Both the position numbers and the translations under genes were made by a program. A stretch of 64,000 nucleotides of DNA, from contig CATQJL010000316.1 of assembly GCA_958299035.1 (NCBI GenBank), forward strand, positions 25,583,676 to 25,647,675. The letters are read 5' to 3'. This DNA is from Cylicocyclus nassatus. Its lineage: Eukaryota > Nematoda > Chromadorea > Rhabditida > Strongylidae. Of the stretch, positions 23,487-33,600 are shown in pieces; the first letter of the stretch is position 1, and each line of letters opens with the position of its first letter. Below the pieces are notes generated by a model. That model did no database searches. It saw only the letters and a program-made list of their open reading frames with translations, and had not been told where the DNA came from.

Positions 23487-23750
23487 TCTTATATATAAAG
23501 CTGAATGTCTGTTTGTCTGTATGTATGTCTGTGTGTACGTATGTTCCGAATAGAAAATTCCATTTCTGAACCAATCCGGACCAAACTTGGCACACATAAC
23601 TTTGGGCCCCGGCGAGTGTCATAGGCTACTTTTCGTCATCGATCAATATCGATTTTATCGATTTTTTGCAAAATTTGAGCTACGGGGCTGGGAGTTGGCA
23701 CAGGGGGGCAAGTGAGCATGCTGATTGCGAATGTAGTGACTGTTTGCGAG
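23487..23750 (+). mobile_element. Helitron 5' end, truncated copy of the 13545 family
   Basis: TCTTATATATAAAGCTGAAT, then TGTCTG repeats, GGACCAAACTTGGCACACAT, ATCGATTTT and GAGCTACGGGGCTGGGAGTT match the 13545 copy base for base over long stretches up to about 23750, after which similarity stops. No matching 3' end (GGAGCCGGGTA) follows before the Rep-helicase cassette. It is therefore either a truncated relic, or just possibly the 5' end of the larger element downstream. Confidence 0.7.
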
Positions 23751-24414
23751 TATATCCAATACTTTATTTTTTTTAGAACCTCGGACTGGAAAGGTGTAAG
23801 TTGGTACTTAGTTAAGCTGATTCAAACGAGGTAATCCTTATTTCTCATCCTCAATCCTGCATCAAAATATTTCTCCTGTCATCTGAGACTGGATTTCGGT
23901 AAGGGATAAGCGAGTGCGCTAATTAGAAAACAGCCTTCCTGAAATAATTCGAGTGCTAATGATTACGGTCAAACGTACTGAAAGAGTACACTGATCTCTA
24001 TAAAATCACAACAATTTTAATTTTTTGGCGAGGTTTAAACTACTCTGAAAAATGTTTTATTCATGAAACACTCTTTTAGATCAGGCTCTAATAGAGCTAG
24101 ACTAGAATGTTGAAATTTTGCATGCACACATTCTATATGTGGGTAAACATACCATAAATATTTTAGGAAAAAACTGTACTTTCAGACTTTTTTAAATTTA
24201 TTGGGAGGAAATCATAATGGCGTCTTCGAATGAGAAGGAGAAAAAATATTTGAGTAGCACCGCTGGATTGGCCATCAAAAGTTAGCATATACGTGTTTTT
24301 GACGCAAGGTCCCAGGATGTCTCTGAGACGAGATACAAGCATTTTTAATTTTTCTGTAAAATTTCCGGTTTCACCGAGTGTTGATATATCCGTATGCTTT
24401 CAGTGAGTGAACCG
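23751..24414. other. No gene recognised between Helitron end and left hairpin array
   Basis: AT-rich DNA with no supported gene. If the Rep-helicase element has a terminus on this side, it must lie in this stretch or at 23487; I could not identify it. Confidence 0.35.
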
Positions 24415-24810
24415 CGGGTTCCGCCTCGACTGAGGTGGCCGAATGGCTTACCTCGACAGAGGTGTTGAGCCGGTTCAATTTTTGTTACAACCTCGGTTGT
24501 CCGACAGCGACAACCGAGGTTGTTCCTCCGAATGGAAGCAACCGAGTGGTTGTTCCTCCGAATGGAGGCAACCGAGTGGTTGTTCCTCCGAATGGAGGCA
24601 ACCGAGTGGTTGTTCCTCCGAATGGAGGCAACCGAGTGGTTGTTCCTCCGAATGGAGGCAATCGAGTGGTTGTTCCTCCGAATGGAGGCAACCGAGTGGT
24701 TGTCCTCCGAGTGAGGCATCCGTTGGATGTCCTCCAAGTGAGGCATCGGATGGTTGTCCTCCGAGGCATCCGATGGTTGTCCTCCGAGTGAGGCAACCGT
24801 CCGGCACGAG
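24415..24810. repeat. Left hairpin minisatellite (30-bp units)
   Basis: Six 30-bp units start at 24518, 24548, 24578, 24608, 24638 and 24668, followed by shorter variants to about 24805 and degenerate units before 24487. Each unit is a hairpin: GGTTG, bulge TT, CCTCC, loop GAAT, GGAGG, CAACC, then spacer GAGT. Read on the minus strand (outward from the promoter) this is GGTTGCCTCC, loop ATTC, GGAGG, bulge AA, CAACC, the same layout as the right array read on the plus strand. Distal units lose the extra G:C pair and carry a single bulge base, as in the right array. The 30-bp period is a multiple of three, so open frames here are periodic artefacts; none starts with ATG downstream of the leftward TATA box. 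Confidence 0.9.
24487..24523. repeat. Perfect 15-bp stem hairpin at the edge of the left array
   Basis: ACAACCTCGGTTGTC (24487-24501) and GACAACCGAGGTTGT (24509-24523) are exact reverse complements around the 7-base loop CGACAGC. It is much more stable than the array units and overlaps the start of the first regular 30-bp unit. Confidence 0.9.
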
Positions 24811-24844
24811 GCAACCACCGGAAATGACCGGTGCCGCGACGCCT

Positions 24845-25009
24845 CGCCTTATATACCCCTCCAAGGGGGCGGGGCAAGGGGCGGTCCAAAGTGGGCGGTC
24901 AATTCGTGTTTTTAAGCATAGACTTTCCATACAAGAACTATCCGCCCCTTCCGAGTTGGTGTGACCAATCACAGCCGGCCCCGCCCCTTTTCGAGGGGTA
25001 TATAAGGCG
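24845..25009. promoter_or_regulatory. Symmetric divergent promoter region (two outward TATA boxes)
   Basis: CGCCTTATATACCCCTC (24845-24861) is the exact reverse complement of GAGGGGTATATAAGGCG (24993-25009). Each arm holds a TATATAAG box pointing outward (minus-strand box at 24848-24855, plus-strand box at 24999-25006). Each arm is preceded on its inner side by a GC box (GGGGGCGGGGC near 24866; CCCCGCCCC near 24979). A CCAAT sequence lies at about 24964. The rightward box is placed to drive the Rep-helicase gene (ATG about 390 bp downstream); the leftward box faces the hairpin minisatellite. Promoter function is inferred from these motifs. Confidence 0.65.
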
Positions 25010-25169
25010 GCCGATCTCGCCATTGTCGGTCATTCACCTCTGCTAGCCGGCGGTCTCTGAACCACCGAGAGCTCTGAGTACCAAGCAAGGATCGAAGATC
25101 TAAGGACCTGAGGACCTAATAAAGGCCAAGGATCTGAGAACCAAGCGATAAAGTTTGAAGGCTCTTTCT

Positions 25170-25375
25170 TCTTCGATACCGAGAAGCCAACAGGCTCTAC
25201 CTCGAGTAGAACAGCCCGAAGGCTTCACTTCGAGTACCGAGAAGCCAACAGGCTCTACCTCGACTACCGAGAAGCCTAAAGGCTCCATCTCGAGTACCGA
25301 AAAGCCAACAAGGCTCTACCTCGAGTAGAAAGCCCGAAGGCTCTACTTCGAGTACCGAGGAGCTTATTGCCTGAA
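25170..25375 (+). repeat. Leader repeats with small AGCC/GGCT hairpins
   Basis: About five loosely repeated units between the promoter and the start codon, each with CGAGTACCGAGAAGCC, then AACA, then GGCTCTACCTCGAG. AGCC-AACA-GGCT and AGCC-CGAA-GGCT can form 4-bp stems with tetraloops. Units alternate between a 30-bp and a roughly 58-bp form because a GTAGAA..AGCCCGAAGGCT segment is inserted in some. This would be the 5' untranslated leader of the Rep-helicase mRNA. Confidence 0.7.
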
Positions 25376-25390
25376 GGCTCTCATCACAAG

Positions 25391-28300
25391 ATGCCGCCGA
25401 AGAAGCGTGCATCCATCGAAAGAGTTGATCCCAAGGCCAAAAAGGTCAGGGATCAACGAGAGGCTGAGACCTCGGAGCAGCGCCAGGATCGGCTAGAAGG
25501 CAATCGTGCCAGAATAGCCGAGGCGAGAGCGACGCAAACGCCTGAACAGCGTGAGGCAAGTCCCTCGCAAACTCGCCTGCGGCTTGCTGCTCTGAAAGCC
25601 TCAAAATCACAAGAAAGCCGTGATTCTCGACTCGCGGATAAACGGTTGAGAACCGCTGAAGCCAGATCCCAGGAGACGGCTGAAGAGCGCGAATCTCGAC
25701 TCGATGACGACAGAGTGAGACACGCCAAAGCCAGATCCGAAGAGACGGCCGAACAGCGCGAATCTCGACTCGACAATATGCGGTCGAGAAACGCTGAGGC
25801 CAGGTCTCAGGAGACGGCTGAAGAGCGCACATCTCGACTCGACGACGACCGAGCGAGACACGCCGAAGCGAGGTCTCAGGAGACGGCTGAAGAGCGCGAG
25901 TCTCGACTCGACAGCAGTCGAATGAGGACTGAGGCTTCACGAATAGCGGAAACTGATGCAGCGCACTCAGTACGGCTCGAACGTGATCGTGCTCGGCATG
26001 TCCACACTCGACAGACCAGGCGAGTAGATCTTCACCTCGCGGCACTCAACTACGATGCCCAGGTAGACTACTCGACCCATCCGAAGGTACTAATCGGAAG
26101 GATGGATGTCGTATGTGGTAAGTGTCAAGCCAAGAAGTTCAGAGCCGAACCTCCTGGCATGTGCTGCTCCAGCGGCAAGGTCGATCTTCCGCCTCTACGT
26201 GAGCCGCCCTAGCCGCTTCGTTCATATATGTCCGGCATCAGTGCTGTGTCCAGGTATTTCTTGCAGAACATCAGGAAGTACAATGCGTGCTTCCAGATGA
26301 CGTCGTTCGGCACTACAGTTGCCACGCCAGACGTTGAAGAACAGGGCTTCATGCCAACGTTTAAGGTGCAGGGACAGGTCTATCATAGAGTTGGATCCCT
26401 GCTTCCTAATGGCAATGATAGTCCCAAGTTCTTGCAGCTGTACTTCGTCTGTGACGAGCAGCTGCAAGCGGATCAACGTTGCGGCATCATCGGTGGCACA
26501 AGGCCGGACGTCGTGCTGGAGCTGCAAAGAATGCCGCATCAGCACTACGAGCTGGTGAAGGACTTCAAGACCAACCTAGACCGAATGCCTACAGACGAGT
26601 ATAAGGTGGTTATCCGTGCTGACAGGAGGCCTGCTGGTCAGCATGAACGACGCTTCAACGCTCCGTCTGTAAGCGAGATGGCGGTGGTCTTGGTTGGCGA
26701 AGACGATAGCGACGGGCGTGACATTATCATCGAAAAACGTTCCGAAACGTTGCAGCGCATCTCTGAAACCCATAGGTCGTACGATGCCCTGCAATACCCA
26801 CTCATGTTCTGGGATGGGGTAGACGGGTATCACTTCGAACTATGGCAGAGGAATCCTAGCACTGGTGCCCCTACCAATAAGAGGGTATCGGCTATGGATT
26901 TCTATGCGCATCGCATGATGATAAGGTCCACGTCTTTCAACCACGTCGTGAAATGTCGCCAACTATTTCACCAGTTCATCGTGGACATGTACGCCAAGAT
27001 TGAGATTGAACGGCTCCTCTTCATTCGACGCAATCAGCGAAAGCTGCGTGCAGACGACTACATCCACCTGCGGGATGCCGTGGCCGGAGATGGAAATGTC
27101 ACTGACCTCGGGCAAATGGTCATACTACCATCCTCCTTCACGGGCGGCCCACGCCACATGCACGAGTACACTCAGGACGCAATGGCCTACGTTAGAGCGT
27201 ACAAGCGTCCTGATCTGTTCATCACGTTCACGTGCAACCCGGCGTGGACCGAAATTGCGGAAGAGCTCTTCCTTGGTGAAGCGCCTTCTGACCGCCACAA
27301 CATCACGGCGAGAGTCTTCAAACAGAAGCTCACGAAGCTTATAGACGTGCTAACGAAGAGCCACGTCTACGGAGACACTCGCTGCTGAATGTACACCGTG
27401 GAATGGCAGAAACGCGGTCTTCCGCATGCCCACATCTTAGTGTGGCTGAAGGAGAAAATACCCCCAGATCAGATCGACAGCATCATCTCGGCGGAGCTTC
27501 CCAGTCGAGAAGAGGATCCTCTTCTATTCGATGTTGTCCTCAAAAACATGATCCATGGGCCATGCGGACCACTAAATCCGAGGTCGCCTTGCATGAAGGA
27601 CGGCAAATGCACCAAAAGGTACCCTCGGCAGCTGATCCGCGAAACCCAAACGGGAACTGATGGCTATCCTCTATACAGAAGGCGAAAGCCTGATGATGGA
27701 GGACACACCGCCGTCATTCAAATGAAGGTGGACCATCAGACCGGAGACGTCGTGGTGGACAACAGCTGGGTTGTGCCATGCACTCCCTTGCTCTCGAAAA
27801 TGTTTCGAGCACATATTAATGTGGAGTACTCTAATTCGGTGAAGTCGACTAAGTACATCTGCAAATATGTGAACAAGGGAAGTGACATGCAACATTCGGC
27901 CTCGAGCATGCCACTGCACCGTTTGATGAGATCGAACGATATCAAACGGGCAGGTACATAAGCAGCAACGAGGCAGTTTGGCGTATCCTGGGTTTCAGGA
28001 TACACGAACATTACCCACCTGTCACCCATCTACATGTCCATCTAGAGAATGGACAACGCGTCTACTTCACGGCTGATAATGCGCAGGAAAGAGCTGCGCA
28101 ACCGCCTCAAACAACTTTGACGGCATTCTTCCTTCTGTGCCAACATGATCCGTTCGCACGGACTTTGTTGTACTCAGAAGTTCCAAGATATTATACTTGG
28201 AACAAGTCAACAAGGAAGTGGGCCAGAAGGAAGCAAGGAACCGAAGTTCCCGGATATGACGTCAGAGAAGCGGATGTGTTAGCGCGTGTATATACTGTAC

Positions 28301-30180
28301 ACCCTAACCAAGCCGAATGCTTCTACCTCAGATTGTTGCTTCACACAATCCGAGGACCGACGTCATTCGCAGCATTGAAGACCATCGATGGAGAGGAATG
28401 TGAGACCTACAGAGAAGCATGCCAAAGACTTGGCTTGCTGAAGATGACCAGCAATGGGACAGAACTCTCGCAGAAGCAGCTACGACAAGTTTCGCTGCTC
28501 AACTGCGAAGTCTCTTCGGCATCATCTTGACAGTCTGTCAACCGTCAAATCCTCGAGCACTCTGGGAGAGGTACAAAGAGGCTCTGAGTGAAGACGTACT
28601 CAGGAATGTCGCAGAGAGGCACCCTCTGTATCGGTTACTCTCCCCAGATATTCAATCCGAGCGTTGATACTGCTTGAGGATACGGGTCAAACTCTCAGAG
28701 ACCTCGGTTTGCCGTCGCCAATACGCGGAGATGACCAGGCACTCGAGAGCGATGTTCTCCGAGCGAGGTCCTATGATGCCAATCAGCTGACCACATTTGT
28801 AGAGTCTAACAGACCTCTTTTTACGGAGGATCAAGAGTTGGTTTACCGTGCTGTTCTGGACACGATTTCTAGTGGCAAGGGTGGGCTACTCTTTCTCGAC
28901 GCTCCGGGGGAACAGGGAAAACGTTTCTCATCAATCTCCTACTTGCCGAGATTCGCAGACAAGGAGGAATCGCAGTAGCAGTGGCATCCTCGGGGATTGC
29001 CTCAACACTGCTAGAAGGAGGCCGAACCGCTCATCCAGCCTTCAAGCTTCCTCTGGATATTGCTCATGTAGAGCACCCAGTGTGTGGGATAAGCAAAGGC
29101 ACAGGGAAAGCCAAGGTGCTACAAGAAACCAAACTCATAGTTTGGGACGAATGCACCATGGCGCATAAGAAGTGCCTAGAAGCCCTTGACAACACACTAC
29201 GACAAACGAGAAAGCAACAGGCTAATGGGTGGGGCCGTCGTGCTACTGGCAGGCGACTTTCGTCAAACTCTGCCAGTGATTCCGCGATCGACTCCAGCAG
29301 ATGAGCTGAACGCTTGCCTCAAAGCTTCTCCTCTCTGGAGACATGTTCGATCGCTGAATCTCACGACGAACATGCGAGTCCACCTCCTTGGCGATGAGAC
29401 TGCCCGAAACTTTGCGCAACAGCTGTTGCTTCTTGGCGAAGGCAGAATTCCGGTTGAACCAAGTTCTGGCTGGATTACCTTTCCTCCAGACTTCTGCAAT
29501 ATGGTTCAATCGGTGGGAGAACTGATCAAAAGGTCTTCCCAAACATTGCCACCAACTTCAGCAATGGGGACTGGATTTGCGAGCGAACAATTCTGGCACC
29601 CAAAAATGAGCAAGTGGATTCTATCAATGCTCAAATTTTAAACAGCCTACCTGGGCCGTATCAACGTACACGTCCTTTGATACCATGGTTTAGCGTGAAC
29701 AGGCTGTTTACTTCCCCACTGAGTTCTTGAATTCACTCCAGCCCAATGGGATACCACCTCACAGACTTGATCTGAAGGTTGGTACCAATCATGCTCCTTC
29801 GTAACATCAACCCACCGAGGATGTACAGTGGTACAAGGCTTTGCATCAGGGATCTCATGCCAAACGTCATAGTAGCGACCATATTGGCGGGGAAGTTCAA
29901 AGGCGAAGTCGTTCATGTTCCACGAATCCCTTTCGTCTCCTCCGATATGCCCTTTAAGTTCAGGCGAGTGCAGTTTCCGGTCAGGCCTGCACTTGCTATG
30001 ACGATCAACAAAGCGCAAGGACAGTCTCTGCGAACAGTAGGAGTAGACCTGGAAACTCCCTGTTTTTCGCATGGTCAACTGTACGTGGCGTGTTCGAGGG
30101 TCGGGAGTCCGGCGAACCTGTACATATATGCGCCCGAAGGGAGCACGGCTAACGTAGTGTATCCCAGGGCGCTAACATAA
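25391..30180 (+). pseudogene. Helitron Rep-helicase with N-terminal STPR-like repeats, multiply broken
   Basis: Start: ATG at 25391 (MPPKKR, a nuclear-signal-like start). Residues 25-208 are eight 23-residue repeats (type QETAEERESRLDDDRVRHAK), like the STPR DNA-binding repeats of FMBP-1-type proteins. A Cys-rich finger (CGKC...CC) follows. The Helitron_like_N region covers about 26220-27360; the Rep HUH motif GLPHAHILVWL is at about 27415, and the double-Tyr motif YICKYVNKG at about 27855. A Pif1-type SF1 helicase follows: Walker A (GGTGKT, split by a lesion at 28910), IVWDE (about 29140), LAGDFRQTLPV (about 29245), TINKAQGQSL (about 30003) and YVACSRV (about 30083); stop TAA at 30178. There is no APE/OTU extension. 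Lesions: stops at 26210, 27386 (TGA where a Trp-like residue is expected) and 29691; single-base losses near 27889, 28440, 28662, 28910, 29527 and 29665; two further shifts (loss of 2 or gain of 1) near 29200 and 29784. All family motifs are otherwise intact, so inactivation is recent or part of the lesions are assembly errors. It would nick and unwind DNA for rolling-circle-type transposition in the nucleus. Confidence 0.9.
25463..26014 (+). other. Eight 23-codon STPR-like repeats (69-bp DNA repeat)
   Basis: The tract has a 69-bp period. Conserved positions are E-T, E-Q/E-R, S-R-L, D-R and A-R-S. The middle four units are nearly identical; the first two and the last are diverged. Repeats of this kind bind DNA in FMBP-1, and comparable tracts precede the zinc finger in a number of animal Helitron proteins. 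The tract lies wholly upstream of the first stop (26210). Confidence 0.8.
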
Positions 30181-30470
30181 TTGCATGCTGTAGTATAGTA
30201 CAGTATTTGTTTGTTGCATGCCATTCTATTGGAAAATCCAAAAAATTGGAAAATACAAAATCCAAAAAAATGGCAAAACGAAAACCCAAAAAAACGGCGG
30301 CCAGCGGCGGTCAGGGCAGGTGGGTGGGACAAACAAAAAGCTGGACAGATCCAGTCGAGCTTCCCTCCTTACTGATGAGTTCCTGGGAAAGCCTAGGACC
30401 TGTTTAGCCAAACCGTCTGAGGGTAGGTACGAAACGGTACATCCTCTTCTTGAGGAACGAAACGGAAGGA
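30181..30470. other. 3' flank between Rep-helicase and right array
   Basis: Short spacer with paired GCATGC words (30183, 30216) and a tract of TTGGAAAATCCAAAAAA repeats (30229-30290) that can form small TTGGA/TCCAA hairpins, followed by a GC-rich stretch. No canonical Helitron 3' end (GC hairpin plus CTAG-T) and no clear AATAAA signal were found here. Confidence 0.5.
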
Positions 30471-30679
30471 CGACTATCGGCATCGGCTGCCTCTGTTGAG
30501 GGCAACCATCGGTACAACCATCGGTTGCCTCTGTTGAGGACAACCATCGGTTGCCTCTGTTGAGGACAATCATCGGTTGCCTCTGTTGAGGACAACCATC
30601 GGTACAACCATCGGTTGCCTCTGTTGAGGACAACCATCGGTTGCCTCTGTTGAGGACAATCATCGGTGCAACCATCGGT

Positions 30680-33600
30680 TGCCTCTGTTGAGGACAACCA
30701 TCGGTTGCCTCTGTCGAGGACAACCATCGGTTGCCTCTGTCGAGGACAACCATCGGTACAACCATCGGTTGCCTCTGTTGAGGACAACCATCGGTTGCCT
30801 CTGTTGAGGACAACCATCGGTTGCCTCTGTCGAGGACAACCATCGTACCAACCATCGGTTGCCTCTGCTGAGGACAACCATCGGTACAACCATCGGTTGC
30901 CTCTGTTGAGGACAACCATCGGTACAACCATCGGTTGCCTCTGTTGAGGACAACCATCGGTTGCCTCTGTTGAGGACAATCATCGGTGCAACCATCGGTT
31001 GCCTCTGTTGAGGACAACCATCGGTTGCCTCTGTCGAGGACAACCATCGTACCAACCATCGGTTGCCTCTGTTGAGGACAACCATCGGTACAACCATCGG
31101 TTGCCTCTGTTGAGGACAACCATCGGTACAACCATCGGTTGCCTCTGTTGAGGACAATCATCGGTACAACCATCGGTTACCTCTGTTGAGGATAATCATC
31201 GTACCAACCATCGGTTGCCTCTGTTGAGGACAACCATCGGTACAACCATCGGTTGCCTCTGTTGAGGACAACCATCGGTTACCTCTGTTGAGGACAACCA
31301 TCGGTTGCCTCTGTTGAGGGCAATCATCGGTACAACCATCGGTTCCTCTGTTGAGGACAACCATCGGTACAACCATCGGTTGCTTCTGTTGAGGACAATC
31401 ATCGGTACAACCATCGGTTGCCTCTGTTGAGGTCAACCATCGGTTGCCTCTGTTGAGGACAACCATCGGTACAACTATCGGTTGCTTCTGTTGAGGACAA
31501 CCATCGGTTGCCTCTGTCGAGGACAACCATCGGTTGCCTCTGTCGAGGACAACCATCGTACCAACCATCGGTTGCCTCTGCTAAGGACAATCATCGGTAC
31601 AACCATCGGTTGCCTCTGTCGAGGACAACCATCGGTTGCCTCTGTCGAGGACAACCATCGTACCAACCATCGGTTGCCTCTGCTAAGGACAACCATCGGT
31701 ACAACCATCGGTTACCTCTGTTGAGGATAATCATCGGTACAACCATCGGTTGCCTCTGTTGAGGACAATCATCGGTTGCCTCTGTTGAGGACAACCATCG
31801 TACCAATCATCTGTTGCCTCTGTTGAGGACAACCATCGGTACAACCATCGGTTGCCTCTGTTGAGGACAACCATCGCTACAACCATCGGTTGCCTCTATT
31901 GAGGACAACCATCGGTTGCCTCTGTTGAGGACAACCATCGGTTGCCTCTGTCGAGGACAACCATCGTACCAACCATCGGTTGCCTCTGTTGAGGACAACC
32001 ATCGTACCAATCATCTGTTGCCTCTGTTGAGGACAACCATCGGTTGCCTCTGTTGAGGACAACCATCGTACCAACCATCGGTTGCCTCTGTTGAAGTCAA
32101 CCATCGGTTGCCTCTGTTGAGGACAACCATCGCTACAACCATCGGTTGCCTCTATTGAGGTCAACCATCGGTTGCCTCTGTTGAGGACAACCATCGGTAC
32201 AACTATCGGTTGCTTCTGTTGAGGACAACCATCGGTTGCCTCTGTCGAGAACAACCATCGGTTGCCTCTGTCGAGGACAACCATCGTACCAACCATCGGT
32301 TGCTTCTGTTGAGGACAACCATCGGTTGCCTCTGTCGAGGACAACCATCGGTTGCCTCTGTCGAGGACAACCATCGGTTGCCTCTGTCGAGGACAACCAT
32401 CGTACCAACCATCGGTTGCCTCTGCTAAGGACAACCATCGGTACAACCATCGGTTGCCTCTGTTGAGGACAACCATCGGTACAACCATCGGTTGCCTCTG
32501 TTGAGGACAACCATCGGTTGCCTCTGTTGAGGACAATCATCGGTACAACCATGGGTTACCTCTGTTGAGGATAATCATCGGTACAACCATCGGTTGCCTC
32601 TGTTGAGGACAATCATCGGTTGCCTCTGTTGAGGACAACCATCGGTACAACCATCGGTTGCCTCTGTTGAGGACAACCATCGCTACAACCATCGGTTGCC
32701 TCTATTGAGGACAACCATCGGTTGCCTCTGTTGAGGACAACCATCGGTTGCCTCTGTCGAGGACAACCATCGTACCAATCATCTGTTGCTTCTGTTGAGG
32801 ACAACCATCGGTTGCCTCTGTCGAGGACAACCATCGTACCAACCATCGGTTGCCTCTGTTGAGGACAACCATCGTACCAATCATCTGTTGCCTCTGTTGA
32901 GGACAACCATCGGTACAACCATCGGTGGCCTCTGTTGAGGACAACCATCGGTACAACCATCGGTTGCTTCTGTTGAGGACAACCATCGGTTGCCTCTTCG
33001 AGGACAACCATCGTACCAACCATCGGTTGCCTCTGTTGAAGTCAACCATCGGTTGCCTCTGTTGAGGACAACCATAGGTACAACCATCGGTTGCTTCTGT
33101 TGAGGACAACCATCGGTTGCCTCTTCGAGGACAACCATCGTACCAATCATCTGTTGCCTCTGTTGAGGACAACCATCGGTACAACCATCGGTTGCCTCTG
33201 TTGAGGACAACCATCGCTACAACCATCGGTTGCCTCTATTGAGGTCAACCATCGGTTGCCTCTGTTGAGGACAACCATCGGTACAACTATCGGTTGCTTC
33301 TGTTGAGGACAACCATCGGTTGCCTCTGTCGAGGACAACCATCGTACCAACCATCGGTTGCTTCTGTTGAGGACAACCATCGGTTGCCTCTGTCGAGGAC
33401 AACCATCGGTTGCCTCTGTCGAGGACAACCATCGGTTGCCTCTGTCGAGGACAACCATCGTACCAACCATCGGTTGCCTCTGCTAAGGACAACCATCGGT
33501 ACAACCATCGGTTGCCTCTGTTGAGGACAACCATCAGTACAACCATCGGTTGCCTCTGTTGAGGACAACCATCGGTTGCCTCTGTTGAGGACAATCATCG

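Noticed and set aside
24436..24483. tRNA-like Pol III box A (TGGCCGAATGG) and box B-like GGTTCAA followed by T5
   Set aside because: No cloverleaf folds: the intervening sequence forms degenerate copies of the array hairpin, and the box B is incomplete.
24345..25023. Minus-strand frames of 134-182 codons over the left array
   Set aside because: 30-bp periodic artefacts. The frame nearest to the leftward TATA box starts with GTG, and the others start upstream of or inside the promoter.
25446..26045. Minus-strand 199-codon frame opposite the STPR repeats
   Set aside because: Shadow of the repeat-coding strand; the plus frame has recognisable repeats and a zinc finger.
23487..30180. Calling 23487 the definite 5' end of the autonomous Helitron
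   Set aside because: The 264 bp after it match the small non-autonomous family, including its internal repeat, and then stop. The link to the Rep-helicase gene is not shown.
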